From Candidatus Caldisaccharidevorator malaysiensis (GTDB taxonomy: Bacteria; Armatimonadota; Fervidibacteria; Fervidibacterales; Fervidibacteraceae): a stretch of DNA of 64,000 bases. The position numbers and the translations under genes are program-made. The stretch lies in assembly GCA_025057575.1 (NCBI GenBank), contig JANXBO010000007.1, positions 1 through 64,000 on the forward strand. Reading direction: 5' to 3'. The notes beneath the pieces were generated by a model, which was not told the origin of the DNA, did no database searches, and saw only the letters and a program-made list of their open reading frames with translations. This document shows, in pieces, positions 52,069 to 61,303 of the stretch. Position 1 is the stretch's first letter. Each line of letters opens with the position of its first letter.

Positions 52069-53271
52069 CTATTCACCGGGGAAAAGTATAACGCAGTTCT
52101 TTCCATTCTCCTTTGCCTTCAGCAACGCCACATCAGCGGCGCGGATCAGATCAAACTCGCTTTGGGCGTGGTCAGGGAAAAGAGCCGCACCAATGCTGAC
52201 GGTAAGGGTAATGGGCGAACCGCCGTTAACTGTTATCGGTGTCGCCCGCACTCGCTCCACCAGTCTCTCACCAAAGGCGATCAGACTCTTGGCGTTCGCC
52301 TGCGGGGTTAAGACAACAAACTCCTCACCACCGTATCGGGCGAGAAAATCCGACAGGCGAATGCTTTGCCTCAGGACCTCTGCCAACCTTTTCAATACCA
52401 AATCCCCTGACTGGTGACCCAAACGGTCATTGATCGCTTTGAAAGAATCTATATCCAGCAGCAAAGCACCCAAAGAGTAGCCATACCGACGCGCCCTGGC
52501 AACCTCCTCTGCCAGTCTCCTCTCAAAGTAGCGCCGATTGGCAATTCCGGTAAGGGGATCCGTGATGGCCATCTGCTCCAGCATTTCTATCAAAAAGGCT
52601 CTTTGCAGAGCCACCGCCAGTTGGTCGGCGACCGCTTGAAGAAACCCCATTTCTTCCCCTCTAAGGGAAAAGGGGTCCGTCATTCTGATAACGAGCATCC
52701 CTAAGTTCCTGTCGGGAGTGGCAATGGGCAGTTGGACGAGATCATCCTGGACAACGGTGGATCGCTTTTTCAAAGGCTCCACGTTGTTTGGGTCTATGAG
52801 AGAATCGGACCTTTCTTTCCGGCGCACTTTCTGCTCTTCAAAAACCCATTCCAGCCAGATCGGATTACCGTCCGGAACGAACAAAAGGATTTGGGCTTCT
52901 TTGGCTTTCAAGAAGGCAACCAGTTCTGCCAGGGCGCGCTCGGCTACCGTCTCCGCCTTCAGCGCCGCCACAAAACTGTTTAGGAGACGCACAAGGAGAC
53001 TGAGTTGGTCCCTCTGATGGACGACCCGATTGAGAAATCCCTCTAATTCATACCAGCGATCCCTGAGAAAAGACAACTGCCGGCTGTGTTCCCGAATCTT
53101 TTCAATGCCATAAAACATAAGAGATATGGTAACGAAAAGGAGGAACGATAGGCTGGCGAAGAGGGCAACCCAGTAGTTATTGCTGAGGTAAACGGTGAGC
53201 AACCAGACACTGACCAGCCCACCAACTATTGCGACCAGGGCACCCAACCTGTGAACGGATCGTTGCTCCAA
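52069..53271 (-). CDS. Membrane diguanylate cyclase with GAF-like domain
   Basis: 400 residues: two membrane helices (about 10-52), a linker helix, a GAF-like sensor (about 85-225) and a GGDEF domain (about 230-400). The catalytic motif is FLARYGGEEFVVL (about 307-319), the G-G-E-E-F variant that is active in most studied enzymes, and the inhibitory I-site R-x-x-D (RLSD) lies five residues before it. AITDPLTGIANRRYFERRLA and LLLDIDSFKAINDRLGHQSG are the surrounding conserved blocks. It makes cyclic di-GMP. ATG start, upstream of tatA by 90 bp on the same strand. Confidence 0.93.
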   Translation of the reverse strand: MEQRSVHRLGALVAIVGGLVSVWLLTVYLSNNYWVALFASLSFLLFVTISLMFYGIEKIREHSRQLSFLRDRWYELEGFLNRVVHQRDQLSLLVRLLNSFVAALKAETVAERALAELVAFLKAKEAQILLFVPDGNPIWLEWVFEEQKVRRKERSDSLIDPNNVEPLKKRSTVVQDDLVQLPIATPDRNLGMLVIRMTDPFSLRGEEMGFLQAVADQLAVALQRAFLIEMLEQMAITDPLTGIANRRYFERRLAEEVARARRYGYSLGALLLDIDSFKAINDRLGHQSGDLVLKRLAEVLRQSIRLSDFLARYGGEEFVVLTPQANAKSLIAFGERLVERVRATPITVNGGSPITLTVSIGAALFPDHAQSEFDLIRAADVALLKAKENGKNCVILFPGE

Positions 53272-53326
53272 CGCCTGCCCTCCCGTTGACGATCATCAAG
53301 GGCTGAAACAAAATTAACGCAGGAAT

Positions 53327-53415
53327 GCCGCGGTGGCGGAACTCGGCAGACGCGCTGGCCTCAGGAGCCAGTGGGTGGTGAGCCCGTGCGGGTTCAAATC
53401 CCGCCCGCGGCACCA
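53327..53415 (+). tRNA. tRNA-Leu, anticodon CAG
   Basis: An 89-nt cloverleaf with CCA encoded. Acceptor GCCGCGG pairs with CCGCGGC; the anticodon stem CTGGC / GCCAG holds the loop CTCAGGA, giving anticodon CAG for codon CUG; a long variable arm with a GGG/CCC stem marks a class II tRNA, and GCGGG-TTCAAAT-CCCGC is the T arm. The discriminator is A, as for Leu. It sits between the cyclic-di-GMP gene and the peptidase-permease gene, on the opposite strand to the former. Confidence 0.97.
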
Positions 53416-53421
53416 GTCGGG

Positions 53422-53444
53422 ACCGGCTAAACCGGTTGGTTGTT
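53422..53444 (+). terminator. Weak hairpin after tRNA-Leu
   Basis: ACCGG (53422-53426), loop CTAAA, CCGGT (53432-53436), followed by TGGTTGTTC. The 5-bp stem and poor T-tract make it a weak candidate terminator between the tRNA and the downstream ribosome site at about 53466. Confidence 0.3.
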
Positions 53445-53483
53445 CAAAGGGACGCTGCGACAAAAGGGGGCGGTGACCCACCA

Positions 53484-56400
53484 ATGGGCGGATTCTGGTG
53501 GAGCAGCAACAGGCTTCTTCCGGCACTGATCGTCTCTTTTCTGACCATCTTTGCTTCTCTCGCCCCTGCCCAAACCGAAGCCATCTACCGCAGGCTCTAT
53601 CACGGCGTGGAGGAAGCGAATCTAAGGCAGGTCGTCAAAGACCTCTCCTCTCTTGGGAGCCGGGTAGTTGGCTACCCAGGCGAGCGGATCGCCGCTGAAT
53701 ATGTTTACCAAAAATTCCGAGATCTGGGTCTGGATCAAGTGACGGAAAAGACCTATCAGGTGGTGGTCCCGATTGACAGAGGCGCCAGTTTGGAGATCCC
53801 TGCCCTGGGTAAGAAATATCGCCTTTATCCTTTATGGCCGAACCTGGTGCGAACGCCTCAAACCCCTCCGGAAGGGCTGACGGGTCCTCTCATCTATGCC
53901 GGTTTGGGTGATCTGAGTGCCTTCCGCGGGAAGGAAGTGAAAGGCAGTATCGCCTTGATGGAGTTTGCCTCCAGCACGGACTGGCTGAATGCCATTTTCC
54001 TTGGCGGTCAGGCAATCGTGTTCATTGAGCCGGAATCTACCTTCCGAGGGGAGGCAGAACTGAAGTATTTGACCACGCCCATTGACATACCCCGCTACTG
54101 GCTGCCCCGCAAAGACGCCCTGGAGATTTTAAATCTTCTCAAAAAGCATCTTGATCTGAAGGCGACCGTTAAGTGCCAGATGACCTGGGAAGTCGTTCCC
54201 TTTAAGAACATAGAAGGGGTCCTGTGGGGCATAGATCCGAAAAGACGCAACGAGGTCATCGTGATTCAGTCTTACTATGACTCAATGTCGGTGGTCCCTT
54301 CCCTTGCCCCCGGTGCCGAGCAGGCGTGCGGGATTGCGGCTCTTTTGGAACTGATCCGCCTCTTGAAAGAGTATGCCCCCGATCGCACCATCCGATTTGT
54401 GGCGACCAGTGCCCACTGCCTGGCGTTGAAGGGCGAGGCGATGCACATCAACGATTGGCTGACTTACGAAAAGGAAAAGGCAGACGCCATCAGCAAGGGG
54501 CAGGCACCCTCGCTCTTGGCTTTTATCAGTATTGATCTCAGTTCCCAGACACCGACCTGTGGAGTCTTTTACAAGGCTTTCTTCTGGGACTATAGCGAAG
54601 ATCGTCAATGGCAGTTTTCCGACATCGGCAAGACCTGCCGGGAGACGATAGAAAGGGTGGGGCTTCTGTTTGGTTTCCAACCCGACACCCGTTTCGTAGA
54701 CGCCATCAACCCGATCAAAGGCAAGAGTTGGCAGACCTATTTACCGGGACGCTTGGCTTTGGGCAGCGAGATGGCGACCATCGCTGCGAAAACGGGTATC
54801 GCCTTCGCTACCGTCAATGATTCCCGCCCTCTGGTGGACACCCCCTTTGACACTTATGACAAGGTCCGGTTTGACAATCTGAAGGCTCAGGTCCAGGTGA
54901 TTGCCACTGCCCTTTTTGATTTAATCAGGGCACCTTCCGATGTCCTTAAGACAGAACTGGAGCAGAACTACTGCGTTCTCAAAGGCGAAGTGTTGGAATT
55001 TGACGCTCAAAAGAGTGTTCTGTCCGTCCCTGACCAGCCGGTTCCCGAAGCCATCGTCACGCTTCGGCATGTGGGCACCAACGCAAAGACCAATATGGGC
55101 GTCCGCGCAGTTATGGTGGACATTGCCCGCGAAGGCACTTTGTCGGGCAAGAAGGTGACTTCCCTTTATGAATTTTACGGAATCCCGATGAGTCGTTTTC
55201 GTGGCGGCAACATCCGCCTGGAAGGCTACACCTTAGACAAGAGGACGGGTGCCATTACAAGAGCACCCGACCTGGGCTATATGGGCGCACAGGCAGCACC
55301 CCTTGAGTTTGCTATGGACCTGAACGAAAAGGTCCGGCGATTGGCGTTGTTCCAGTGCAAGTCTATGATGATCTTTGATATGGTAGACCAGCGGCGCTTT
55401 AGCCTCCTTAGGGAAATGTATGTTTATGATGCCGTCACGGGGTCGGAGCCGTTCTTCTTCGGTTACTCCCTTCCCGTTCAGCAGCCGATGACCAGTTACT
55501 TTGAGCCCTGCGCCGTCGTTTACGCTCGCCCCGGAACACGGATCAAGGTGATGATGGGCGCTTCGGTTTTGGGACTTCAGTTGGTTTTGATCGGCACACC
55601 GGAGCGGCTGTTTGAAAACCCAGACGAAATTATGAAGGCGAAAAACGAGGAGGAACTGGGGCAGGGCTTCCTCATTGACGAAACGCCTGCCCTCTATTTC
55701 ACACCCCTCCAGGTTGCCCAAGATATGTGGATCTTGGACGAATACCGAATTCGCAAATTGCGCCGCTATGGCATTGACAATCCCCGAATGACCAGCACCG
55801 ACCCCAAAAAACCGGGAATGCACACGATGGCGCGGATGTTTTTGGAAGAAGCCCGCAAGGCGCTGAAGGAAAAGCGATATGACTCCTTTATGACCAATGC
55901 CCGAGCCGCTTGGAGTTACGAGGCGAAGGCTTATCCCGACGCTCAGGGCACGGCAATGGACGTGGTTAAGGGAATCCTGTTTTATATGGCGCTCCTGATC
56001 CCCTTTGCTTACTTTCTTGAGAGGCTCTTCTTCTACTTCAGCGATTTGAGATGGCAGATATTGGGGACGGTCGCCATCTTTGCCGTGATCACCAGCATAA
56101 TGAGGTATGTCCACCCCGCCTTCGCCATCGTCACGGTTAATCCTTTGATTGTTGTCCTTGCCTTCATCATTCTGACCCTTGCGGTCATCGTCTCCGTCAT
56201 CATCATCCAAAAATTTGAGAGTCAGATGCGCCAAATCCAGTTTGAGACGACAGGGGTCCACACGGCTGACGTGGGGCGCTTGTCGGCGACGACTGCTGCA
56301 TTCAACTTGGGTATCTCCAATATGAGAAGGCGAAAGGTCCGAACCGTCCTGACAGCCCTTACCTTAATTCTCTTGACCTTCACCGTCTTGTCGTTTACTT

Positions 56401-58070
56401 CTGTTGTCCCGGCGGTCCGAATCAATAAAGTCAACGTGCCGAGAGGGCGCCCCGTTTATCAAGGGGTATTGATCCGCGATCGTGCCTGGGGTGCTCTGGG
56501 AGAACCGACAACTCGTATTATCCGAGACGAATATGGGGGCAAATATCCGATCGCTGCCCGAGCGTGGTATTTCTCCGCAATGGTGGGTCAACAATCCTTT
56601 GTCGATGTAACCTATGGGGATAAGGTCTATTCGGCGACGGCTATCGTCGGGATGATGCCGGACGAGATCAAAATCACCCCGATTAAAGACGCAGTGATCG
56701 GGCGCTGGTTCCGGAACGAGCGAGAGCCGGCGGCATTGATCCCGACGAGAATGGCGCAGCAGTTTGGCATCAGTGTGAAAGATGTCGTGGAGGGGCAGCG
56801 AACAGGACGCCCGCCGATCATCAAAGCCCTTGGTCTGGAGTGGCCGGTTATTGGGATCATTGACTCGGACAAGATGAAAAAAGTCGTGGACCTGGACGGC
56901 GAAGCCCTCACCCCCGTTGACTATCTGTTGATGCAGGAAAGGCAACGCCAACAGCAGCAAGCCGGTCAGCAGGCGACGGCAATGGAATTGGAAGAATACA
57001 TTCACCTGAACCCTGACGCCGTCCTTTATCTGCCATTCCACTTAGTGATGGCGGCGGGCGGCAACCTCCGGTCCATAGCCCTCAATATGGGATCTGAAGA
57101 ACGGGTCAAGCAAGAACTGAGAACTTTGATTGACCGAACGGAACTGAACCTTTTTGCCGTGGAAGATGGACGGGTGGTCCTTTGCAGTTCCATCGGAACG
57201 ACCAGCGTCAGCGGCGTGGAATCCATTGCTATCTTGATTCTCATTGCTGCCCTGATCGTTCTGAACACGATGTTGGGGTCGGTTTACGAACGGGTTCGGG
57301 AGATCGGAATTTATACCTCTCTGGGGCTGGCGCCCGTTCACATCGGCGCTCTGTTTCTTGCTGAGTCCTCGGTCTATGCCGTTCTGGGTGCTATCATCGG
57401 CTATATGATGGGTCAGATCATTGCAATGGTTCAGGTGAACTACCAGATTTTGGCGGGGTTGAATCTCAACTATTCGTCGGTCGCCGCCGCTTTTACGGTT
57501 TTCGTCGTGATGGCAACGGTTTTGGGCTCCACCCTCTACCCCGCCTGGAAAGCGTCCCAGGTATCGGTGCCGGGGATTGAAAGGCGATGGCGGTTGCCGG
57601 AGCCCGAGGGTGATTATCTCAAGATTCTTTTGCCCTTCACCGTGTCCTCGTCTCAGGCTATCGGCATCATTATGTTCCTCAAAGAGTATATGGAAGCCCA
57701 CGCAGACTATTCTTTGGGTAGTTTCTCCACCGATCGCGTGCAAATGTCAGCGCATCCCAACGAGCACGGGGAATCCTACCGGTTGGAGTGTATGGTTTGG
57801 CTTCAGCCCTACGATCTGGGTGTTAGCGAATACTTCATCATTGAGACCCGACCGACGGAAGACATTTTCGTCAATACCGTTCACATCACCTTAAGACGCG
57901 AAAGTGGTGACGAATCGTCCTGGCTTCGGGTGACGAGAAACTTTTTGAACCTGATCCGCAAGCAATTTTTGCTTTGGCGGACTCTGACCCCCGAGACAAA
58001 GGAGCATTATGTGCGAGCGGGTCTGGCAGCCGTCCGGGCGATCGGAGAGGAGCGAATTGCCAGTGCCTGA
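53484..58070 (+). CDS. M28-peptidase-like domain without zinc ligands fused to an FtsX-type permease
   Basis: About 1528 residues from the ATG at 53484 (GGGGGCGGTGA upstream; a GTG frame start at 53436 lacks a leader). Order: signal helix (about 12-30); M28 aminopeptidase-like domain (about 35-480) with a PA-like insert; an undefined region; four membrane helices (about 829-905); then FtsX/MacB-type permease with FNLGISNMRRRKVRTVLTAL (about 940), a large periplasmic domain, and three helices near 1245-1370 including MLGSVYERVREIGIYTSLGL; and a C-terminal cytoplasmic domain. The M28 metal positions are not conserved: SYYDS for the usual HxDS, PGAEQACG for GADDNxSG and SAHC for E-E. So it is probably a non-catalytic binding domain. 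No ATPase gene is adjacent. Confidence 0.7.
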   Translation: MGGFWWSSNRLLPALIVSFLTIFASLAPAQTEAIYRRLYHGVEEANLRQVVKDLSSLGSRVVGYPGERIAAEYVYQKFRDLGLDQVTEKTYQVVVPIDRGASLEIPALGKKYRLYPLWPNLVRTPQTPPEGLTGPLIYAGLGDLSAFRGKEVKGSIALMEFASSTDWLNAIFLGGQAIVFIEPESTFRGEAELKYLTTPIDIPRYWLPRKDALEILNLLKKHLDLKATVKCQMTWEVVPFKNIEGVLWGIDPKRRNEVIVIQSYYDSMSVVPSLAPGAEQACGIAALLELIRLLKEYAPDRTIRFVATSAHCLALKGEAMHINDWLTYEKEKADAISKGQAPSLLAFISIDLSSQTPTCGVFYKAFFWDYSEDRQWQFSDIGKTCRETIERVGLLFGFQPDTRFVDAINPIKGKSWQTYLPGRLALGSEMATIAAKTGIAFATVNDSRPLVDTPFDTYDKVRFDNLKAQVQVIATALFDLIRAPSDVLKTELEQNYCVLKGEVLEFDAQKSVLSVPDQPVPEAIVTLRHVGTNAKTNMGVRAVMVDIAREGTLSGKKVTSLYEFYGIPMSRFRGGNIRLEGYTLDKRTGAITRAPDLGYMGAQAAPLEFAMDLNEKVRRLALFQCKSMMIFDMVDQRRFSLLREMYVYDAVTGSEPFFFGYSLPVQQPMTSYFEPCAVVYARPGTRIKVMMGASVLGLQLVLIGTPERLFENPDEIMKAKNEEELGQGFLIDETPALYFTPLQVAQDMWILDEYRIRKLRRYGIDNPRMTSTDPKKPGMHTMARMFLEEARKALKEKRYDSFMTNARAAWSYEAKAYPDAQGTAMDVVKGILFYMALLIPFAYFLERLFFYFSDLRWQILGTVAIFAVITSIMRYVHPAFAIVTVNPLIVVLAFIILTLAVIVSVIIIQKFESQMRQIQFETTGVHTADVGRLSATTAAFNLGISNMRRRKVRTVLTALTLILLTFTVLSFTSVVPAVRINKVNVPRGRPVYQGVLIRDRAWGALGEPTTRIIRDEYGGKYPIAARAWYFSAMVGQQSFVDVTYGDKVYSATAIVGMMPDEIKITPIKDAVIGRWFRNEREPAALIPTRMAQQFGISVKDVVEGQRTGRPPIIKALGLEWPVIGIIDSDKMKKVVDLDGEALTPVDYLLMQERQRQQQQAGQQATAMELEEYIHLNPDAVLYLPFHLVMAAGGNLRSIALNMGSEERVKQELRTLIDRTELNLFAVEDGRVVLCSSIGTTSVSGVESIAILILIAALIVLNTMLGSVYERVREIGIYTSLGLAPVHIGALFLAESSVYAVLGAIIGYMMGQIIAMVQVNYQILAGLNLNYSSVAAAFTVFVVMATVLGSTLYPAWKASQVSVPGIERRWRLPEPEGDYLKILLPFTVSSSQAIGIIMFLKEYMEAHADYSLGSFSTDRVQMSAHPNEHGESYRLECMVWLQPYDLGVSEYFIIETRPTEDIFVNTVHITLRRESGDESSWLRVTRNFLNLIRKQFLLWRTLTPETKEHYVRAGLAAVRAIGEERIASA

Positions 58071-58127
58071 GCCGACTGGGACACGAATTTTGGGATGAGG
58101 GGGACAATGTAGAGGAGGGAGTGTTCC

Positions 58128-60140
58128 TTGGGACTGGCACGCATCGCAAGCGAACTGGAACCTTACCGGCGGCTGATGGAGCCGCCCGCACCAGAAGATT
58201 ACGATGAAGGGTTCGGCACAAAGATTCTGTTAGGTGCCCTTTTCGTCGCTTTCGTAATGCTCCCTGGTGCTGCTTATCTGGGTCTGGTCACGGGCGTGGG
58301 GCTGGGCAGTGCCCCCCAGTGGGTCACGGTGATCCTATTCGTAGAAGTTGCCCGAAGATCTTTCGTCACCCTCAAGAGACAGGAGGTTTATCTTCTTGTT
58401 TTTCTAGCGTCGGCTCTGTTGGGAACCAACCCCTACAGCGGTTACATCTGGAACGCTTATCTAAGAACTTCTCAGGTAACGGAAGGACTGGGGGTTGCTA
58501 AGGAAATCCCGACCTGGGTCGTCCCTCCCGCCGACTCGCCTGCTCTCATCTACCGGACTTTCCTTCACCCTGACTGGATTGTTCCCATCCTGGTAAGCCT
58601 CGCCCTGTTGTTTTTCACAAGAGCCAGCGCCTTTACTTTCGGCTATCTTCTTTTTCGGCTCACCTCGGATTATGAGCGACTGCCCTTCCCTTTGGCTGCT
58701 GTGTCGGCTCAGGGTGCGACCGTTCTGGCGGAGATTTCCCGCAAGGAAGAGAGTTGGCGTTGGCGCTATTTCAGCATTGGGGCAATGATCGGTCTGGCCT
58801 TCGGTTTCTTCTACGCCGGCATTCCCACCATCACGGGCGCACTGATGAGCCGACCATTGGAACTGATCCCCATACCCTTTATTGACTTGACTCTCAATAC
58901 AGAATCTATCTTGCCGGCCACCCCTGTTGTTTTGGGCACCTCTGCCGATTCCTTTTTGGTTGGCTTCGTCGTCCCCTTCTGGTCCGCTGTGGGCGGATTC
59001 GTGGCAATGATCCTTTCCTACATCATCAATCCGATCCTCTACCGCAGGGGTTTTTTGGTGAATTGGCGCCCCGGTTTGGATGCCCGGCAAACGGAGATGC
59101 TCAATGTCTACGACTTTTGGTTGAGTGCGCGTATTGGGCTGAGCCTGGGTGTGGCGATCATCGGCATCGCCAGCCTGATCCAAACGGTCCTGAGAGCCCG
59201 GCAAGAGACAGCTGCCAGAAGAGGTCCCCAGCCAGGTGAGATAGAACGGATACCTTTGACCAAATCTTTGCCCCACCGGGGCGACCTGCCGACGGGACTC
59301 ATTTTTGTTGTCTACCTCTTGTCAACAGCCGCTCTGGTGCTGATCTGTTTCATCTTGTTGAACCGACTACCCGTGCTCCATCGCTTAATCTTTCCGATGT
59401 TCTTCGCCTTTGTCTTTACTCCGGTCGTCTCTTACATCAGCGCTAAGATGCAAGGACTCACCGGCATCTGGGTCGGCATTCCCTTCATTTTTGAAGGCTT
59501 TGCCATTCTTTACAGCAAACTGACCGGTTACCGGGGCTTAGACATTTGGTTTGCACCATTACCGATCCACGAGTGGGGCGGGGTCGCTCAACACTTTCGG
59601 GTTGTGGAACTGACGGGAACCAAGTTCACCGGTGTGCTGAAGACGGAGATTCTGATCGTAGTCGTCGGTCTTCTGTCCAATCTTCTCGTCTGGCAGTATC
59701 TATGGCGTTTGGCGCCGATCCCTTCTTTCGTTTATCCGTTTGCCCAAAAGATGTGGCCGATGTATGCCTTCACTCAAGCCCTTCTCTGGACCACGACGAT
59801 GGGCGGTCGCCGTCAAATTGAAGCCCTTAAGCCCCCGATCATCGCTTGGTCCTGCTTCCTCACCCTGGCTGCCTATCTCATCTATTCGCCGACGAACCTG
59901 CCGATGCTCTTCTTCTATGGAATGGTAACAGGGCTGAGCGGGATGCCTGTCGGCAACCTTTTAACTTTTGCTGGTGCCCTGGTCTCCCGTTACTACTTTG
60001 AGAAACTTTACGAAGAAACCACTTGGAGACGCTATGCGACGGTGATGCTGGCGGGCTTCAGTTGTGGAATGGGTCTTGTCGGAATGTTCTGCGCTGCCAT
60101 CGCAATGGTCAGTAAAGCAGTCTCCCAGTTGCCTTACTAA
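58128..60140 (+). CDS. DUF6785-type multispan membrane protein, second copy
   Basis: 670 residues, TTG start at 58128 behind GAGGAGGGAGTG. It opens with a 35-residue cytoplasmic acidic segment (ARIASELEPYRRLMEPPAPE) and then has about 14 hydrophobic stretches, with SYERLPFPLAAVSAQG-like, PILYRRGFLVNWRPGLDARQ and KMQGLTGIWVGIPFIFEGFA as landmarks. Same family as 2239-4101, which lacks this acidic start. The family resembles OPT-type transporters; substrate unknown. It follows the M28/FtsX gene by 57 bp on the same strand, so the two could work together at the inner membrane. Confidence 0.75.
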   Translation: MGLARIASELEPYRRLMEPPAPEDYDEGFGTKILLGALFVAFVMLPGAAYLGLVTGVGLGSAPQWVTVILFVEVARRSFVTLKRQEVYLLVFLASALLGTNPYSGYIWNAYLRTSQVTEGLGVAKEIPTWVVPPADSPALIYRTFLHPDWIVPILVSLALLFFTRASAFTFGYLLFRLTSDYERLPFPLAAVSAQGATVLAEISRKEESWRWRYFSIGAMIGLAFGFFYAGIPTITGALMSRPLELIPIPFIDLTLNTESILPATPVVLGTSADSFLVGFVVPFWSAVGGFVAMILSYIINPILYRRGFLVNWRPGLDARQTEMLNVYDFWLSARIGLSLGVAIIGIASLIQTVLRARQETAARRGPQPGEIERIPLTKSLPHRGDLPTGLIFVVYLLSTAALVLICFILLNRLPVLHRLIFPMFFAFVFTPVVSYISAKMQGLTGIWVGIPFIFEGFAILYSKLTGYRGLDIWFAPLPIHEWGGVAQHFRVVELTGTKFTGVLKTEILIVVVGLLSNLLVWQYLWRLAPIPSFVYPFAQKMWPMYAFTQALLWTTTMGGRRQIEALKPPIIAWSCFLTLAAYLIYSPTNLPMLFFYGMVTGLSGMPVGNLLTFAGALVSRYYFEKLYEETTWRRYATVMLAGFSCGMGLVGMFCAAIAMVSKAVSQLPY

Positions 60141-60171
60141 GACCGGCAAGTCTGAGGATTGGGGACGACCA

Positions 60172-61287
60172 ATGGCTTCCCTTTACGGAACTGAGTGGAT
60201 GAAGGAGGAATTGTTAAAAAGAGTCGGCGACATTAGCCAGATTTGCGGGGTTAAAGTCCACCGATTAGTTGAAGGTCCTGCCGATGGAGTGTTAGCGATA
60301 GACCTATGGACGGGTGGCGGCTTGACCTTCACTGTCCTTGCCAGTCGCGGTCTGGACATCAGCACCGCCCACTTTCGGGGAGTGCCTCTTTCTTGGAAGT
60401 CTCCGACCTTTGAGGTCCACCCTGCCTTCTACGAGCCGGAAGGTTTTGGTTGGCTCAGAGGCTTTTACGGTGGGCTCCTGACGACCTGTGGGCTAAGCCA
60501 CTATGGCGTGCCGGTGGACGATGAAGAAGGCTCCTATGGGCTTCACGGTCGGGCGTCTTACACGCCCGCTTATCAGGTCAGTTGGTCCGGTGACTGGCAG
60601 GGCGATGAATACTTTCTGACCGTTGAAGGGAAAATAAGAGAGACGGCTGTTTTTGCTCCCGTTTTGGAACTCCACCGCCGCTATCAAGCCTTTATGGGGC
60701 AGAACCGAATCGTGGTGACCGATCGGGTTCGCAACATTGGATTCCAGAGGTCTCCTCTGATGCTTCTCTACCATTTGAACCTGGGTTTTCCATTGGTGGA
60801 CGAGGGATCAGAGTTGCTCTCCCCCAGTCTGAAAGTGGTGCCCCGCGATGAGGTGGCGGCTCCTGGTTTAGGTGAGCACAGCCGTTTTTCAGCACCCATC
60901 AGCGGTTATCGGGAGCAAGTTTTCTTCCATCGGTTGGCAGCCGATCGGCAAGGCACGACTTGCGTCGGAGTGGTTAACCGGTCTCTTTTCCACGGTGACG
61001 GACTGGGATTCTACGCCCGTTGGAATGTAAAGGAACTGCCTCATTTTGTTGAGTGGAAGATGATGGGCGAGGGGACTTATGTCGTCGGTTTGGAGCCTTG
61101 CACGACTCCTTACCTTAACCGAGCACTGGCAAAGGCGTCTGGTTCCTTGGACTACCTTAACCCAGGAGAGGAACGCACTTTTCGTTTGGAACTGGGGGTC
61201 CTCTCCTCTCGGGCGGAGATAGAACAGTTCCGCCAATTTGTTGCCGAGTTGGCGCTTTCTGCCGAATCGTCGGAAAGATCCACGTAG
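60172..61287 (+). CDS. Aldose 1-epimerase-like protein (DUF4432)
   Basis: About 371 residues from the ATG at 60172 with GAGGATTGGGGACG upstream; the frame extends into the end of the previous gene, which I treat as chance. DUF4432 blocks: [53 protein letters not shown] and [18 protein letters not shown], where His and Glu/Asp are the likely mutarotase acid-base set. It folds as a galactose mutarotase-like beta-sandwich and probably acts on a sugar in the cytoplasm (no leader). Its place next to a transporter is suggestive only. Confidence 0.8.
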   Translation: MASLYGTEWMKEELLKRVGDISQICGVKVHRLVEGPADGVLAIDLWTGGGLTFTVLASRGLDISTAHFRGVPLSWKSPTFEVHPAFYEPEGFGWLRGFYGGLLTTCGLSHYGVPVDDEEGSYGLHGRASYTPAYQVSWSGDWQGDEYFLTVEGKIRETAVFAPVLELHRRYQAFMGQNRIVVTDRVRNIGFQRSPLMLLYHLNLGFPLVDEGSELLSPSLKVVPRDEVAAPGLGEHSRFSAPISGYREQVFFHRLAADRQGTTCVGVVNRSLFHGDGLGFYARWNVKELPHFVEWKMMGEGTYVVGLEPCTTPYLNRALAKASGSLDYLNPGEERTFRLELGVLSSRAEIEQFRQFVAELALSAESSERST

Positions 61288-61303
61288 AAGGAGAGGCGAG
61301 AAA

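Noticed and set aside
53177-53413. Minus-strand ORF of 78 codons (MPRAGFEPARAHHPL...)
   Set aside because: It covers tRNA-Leu on the opposite strand; this exact type of peptide is the well-known false translation of a tRNA.
55233-56261. Minus-strand ORF of 342 codons
   Set aside because: Antisense to the M28/FtsX gene, rich in His/Asp/Arg as expected of a reverse reading; no domain.
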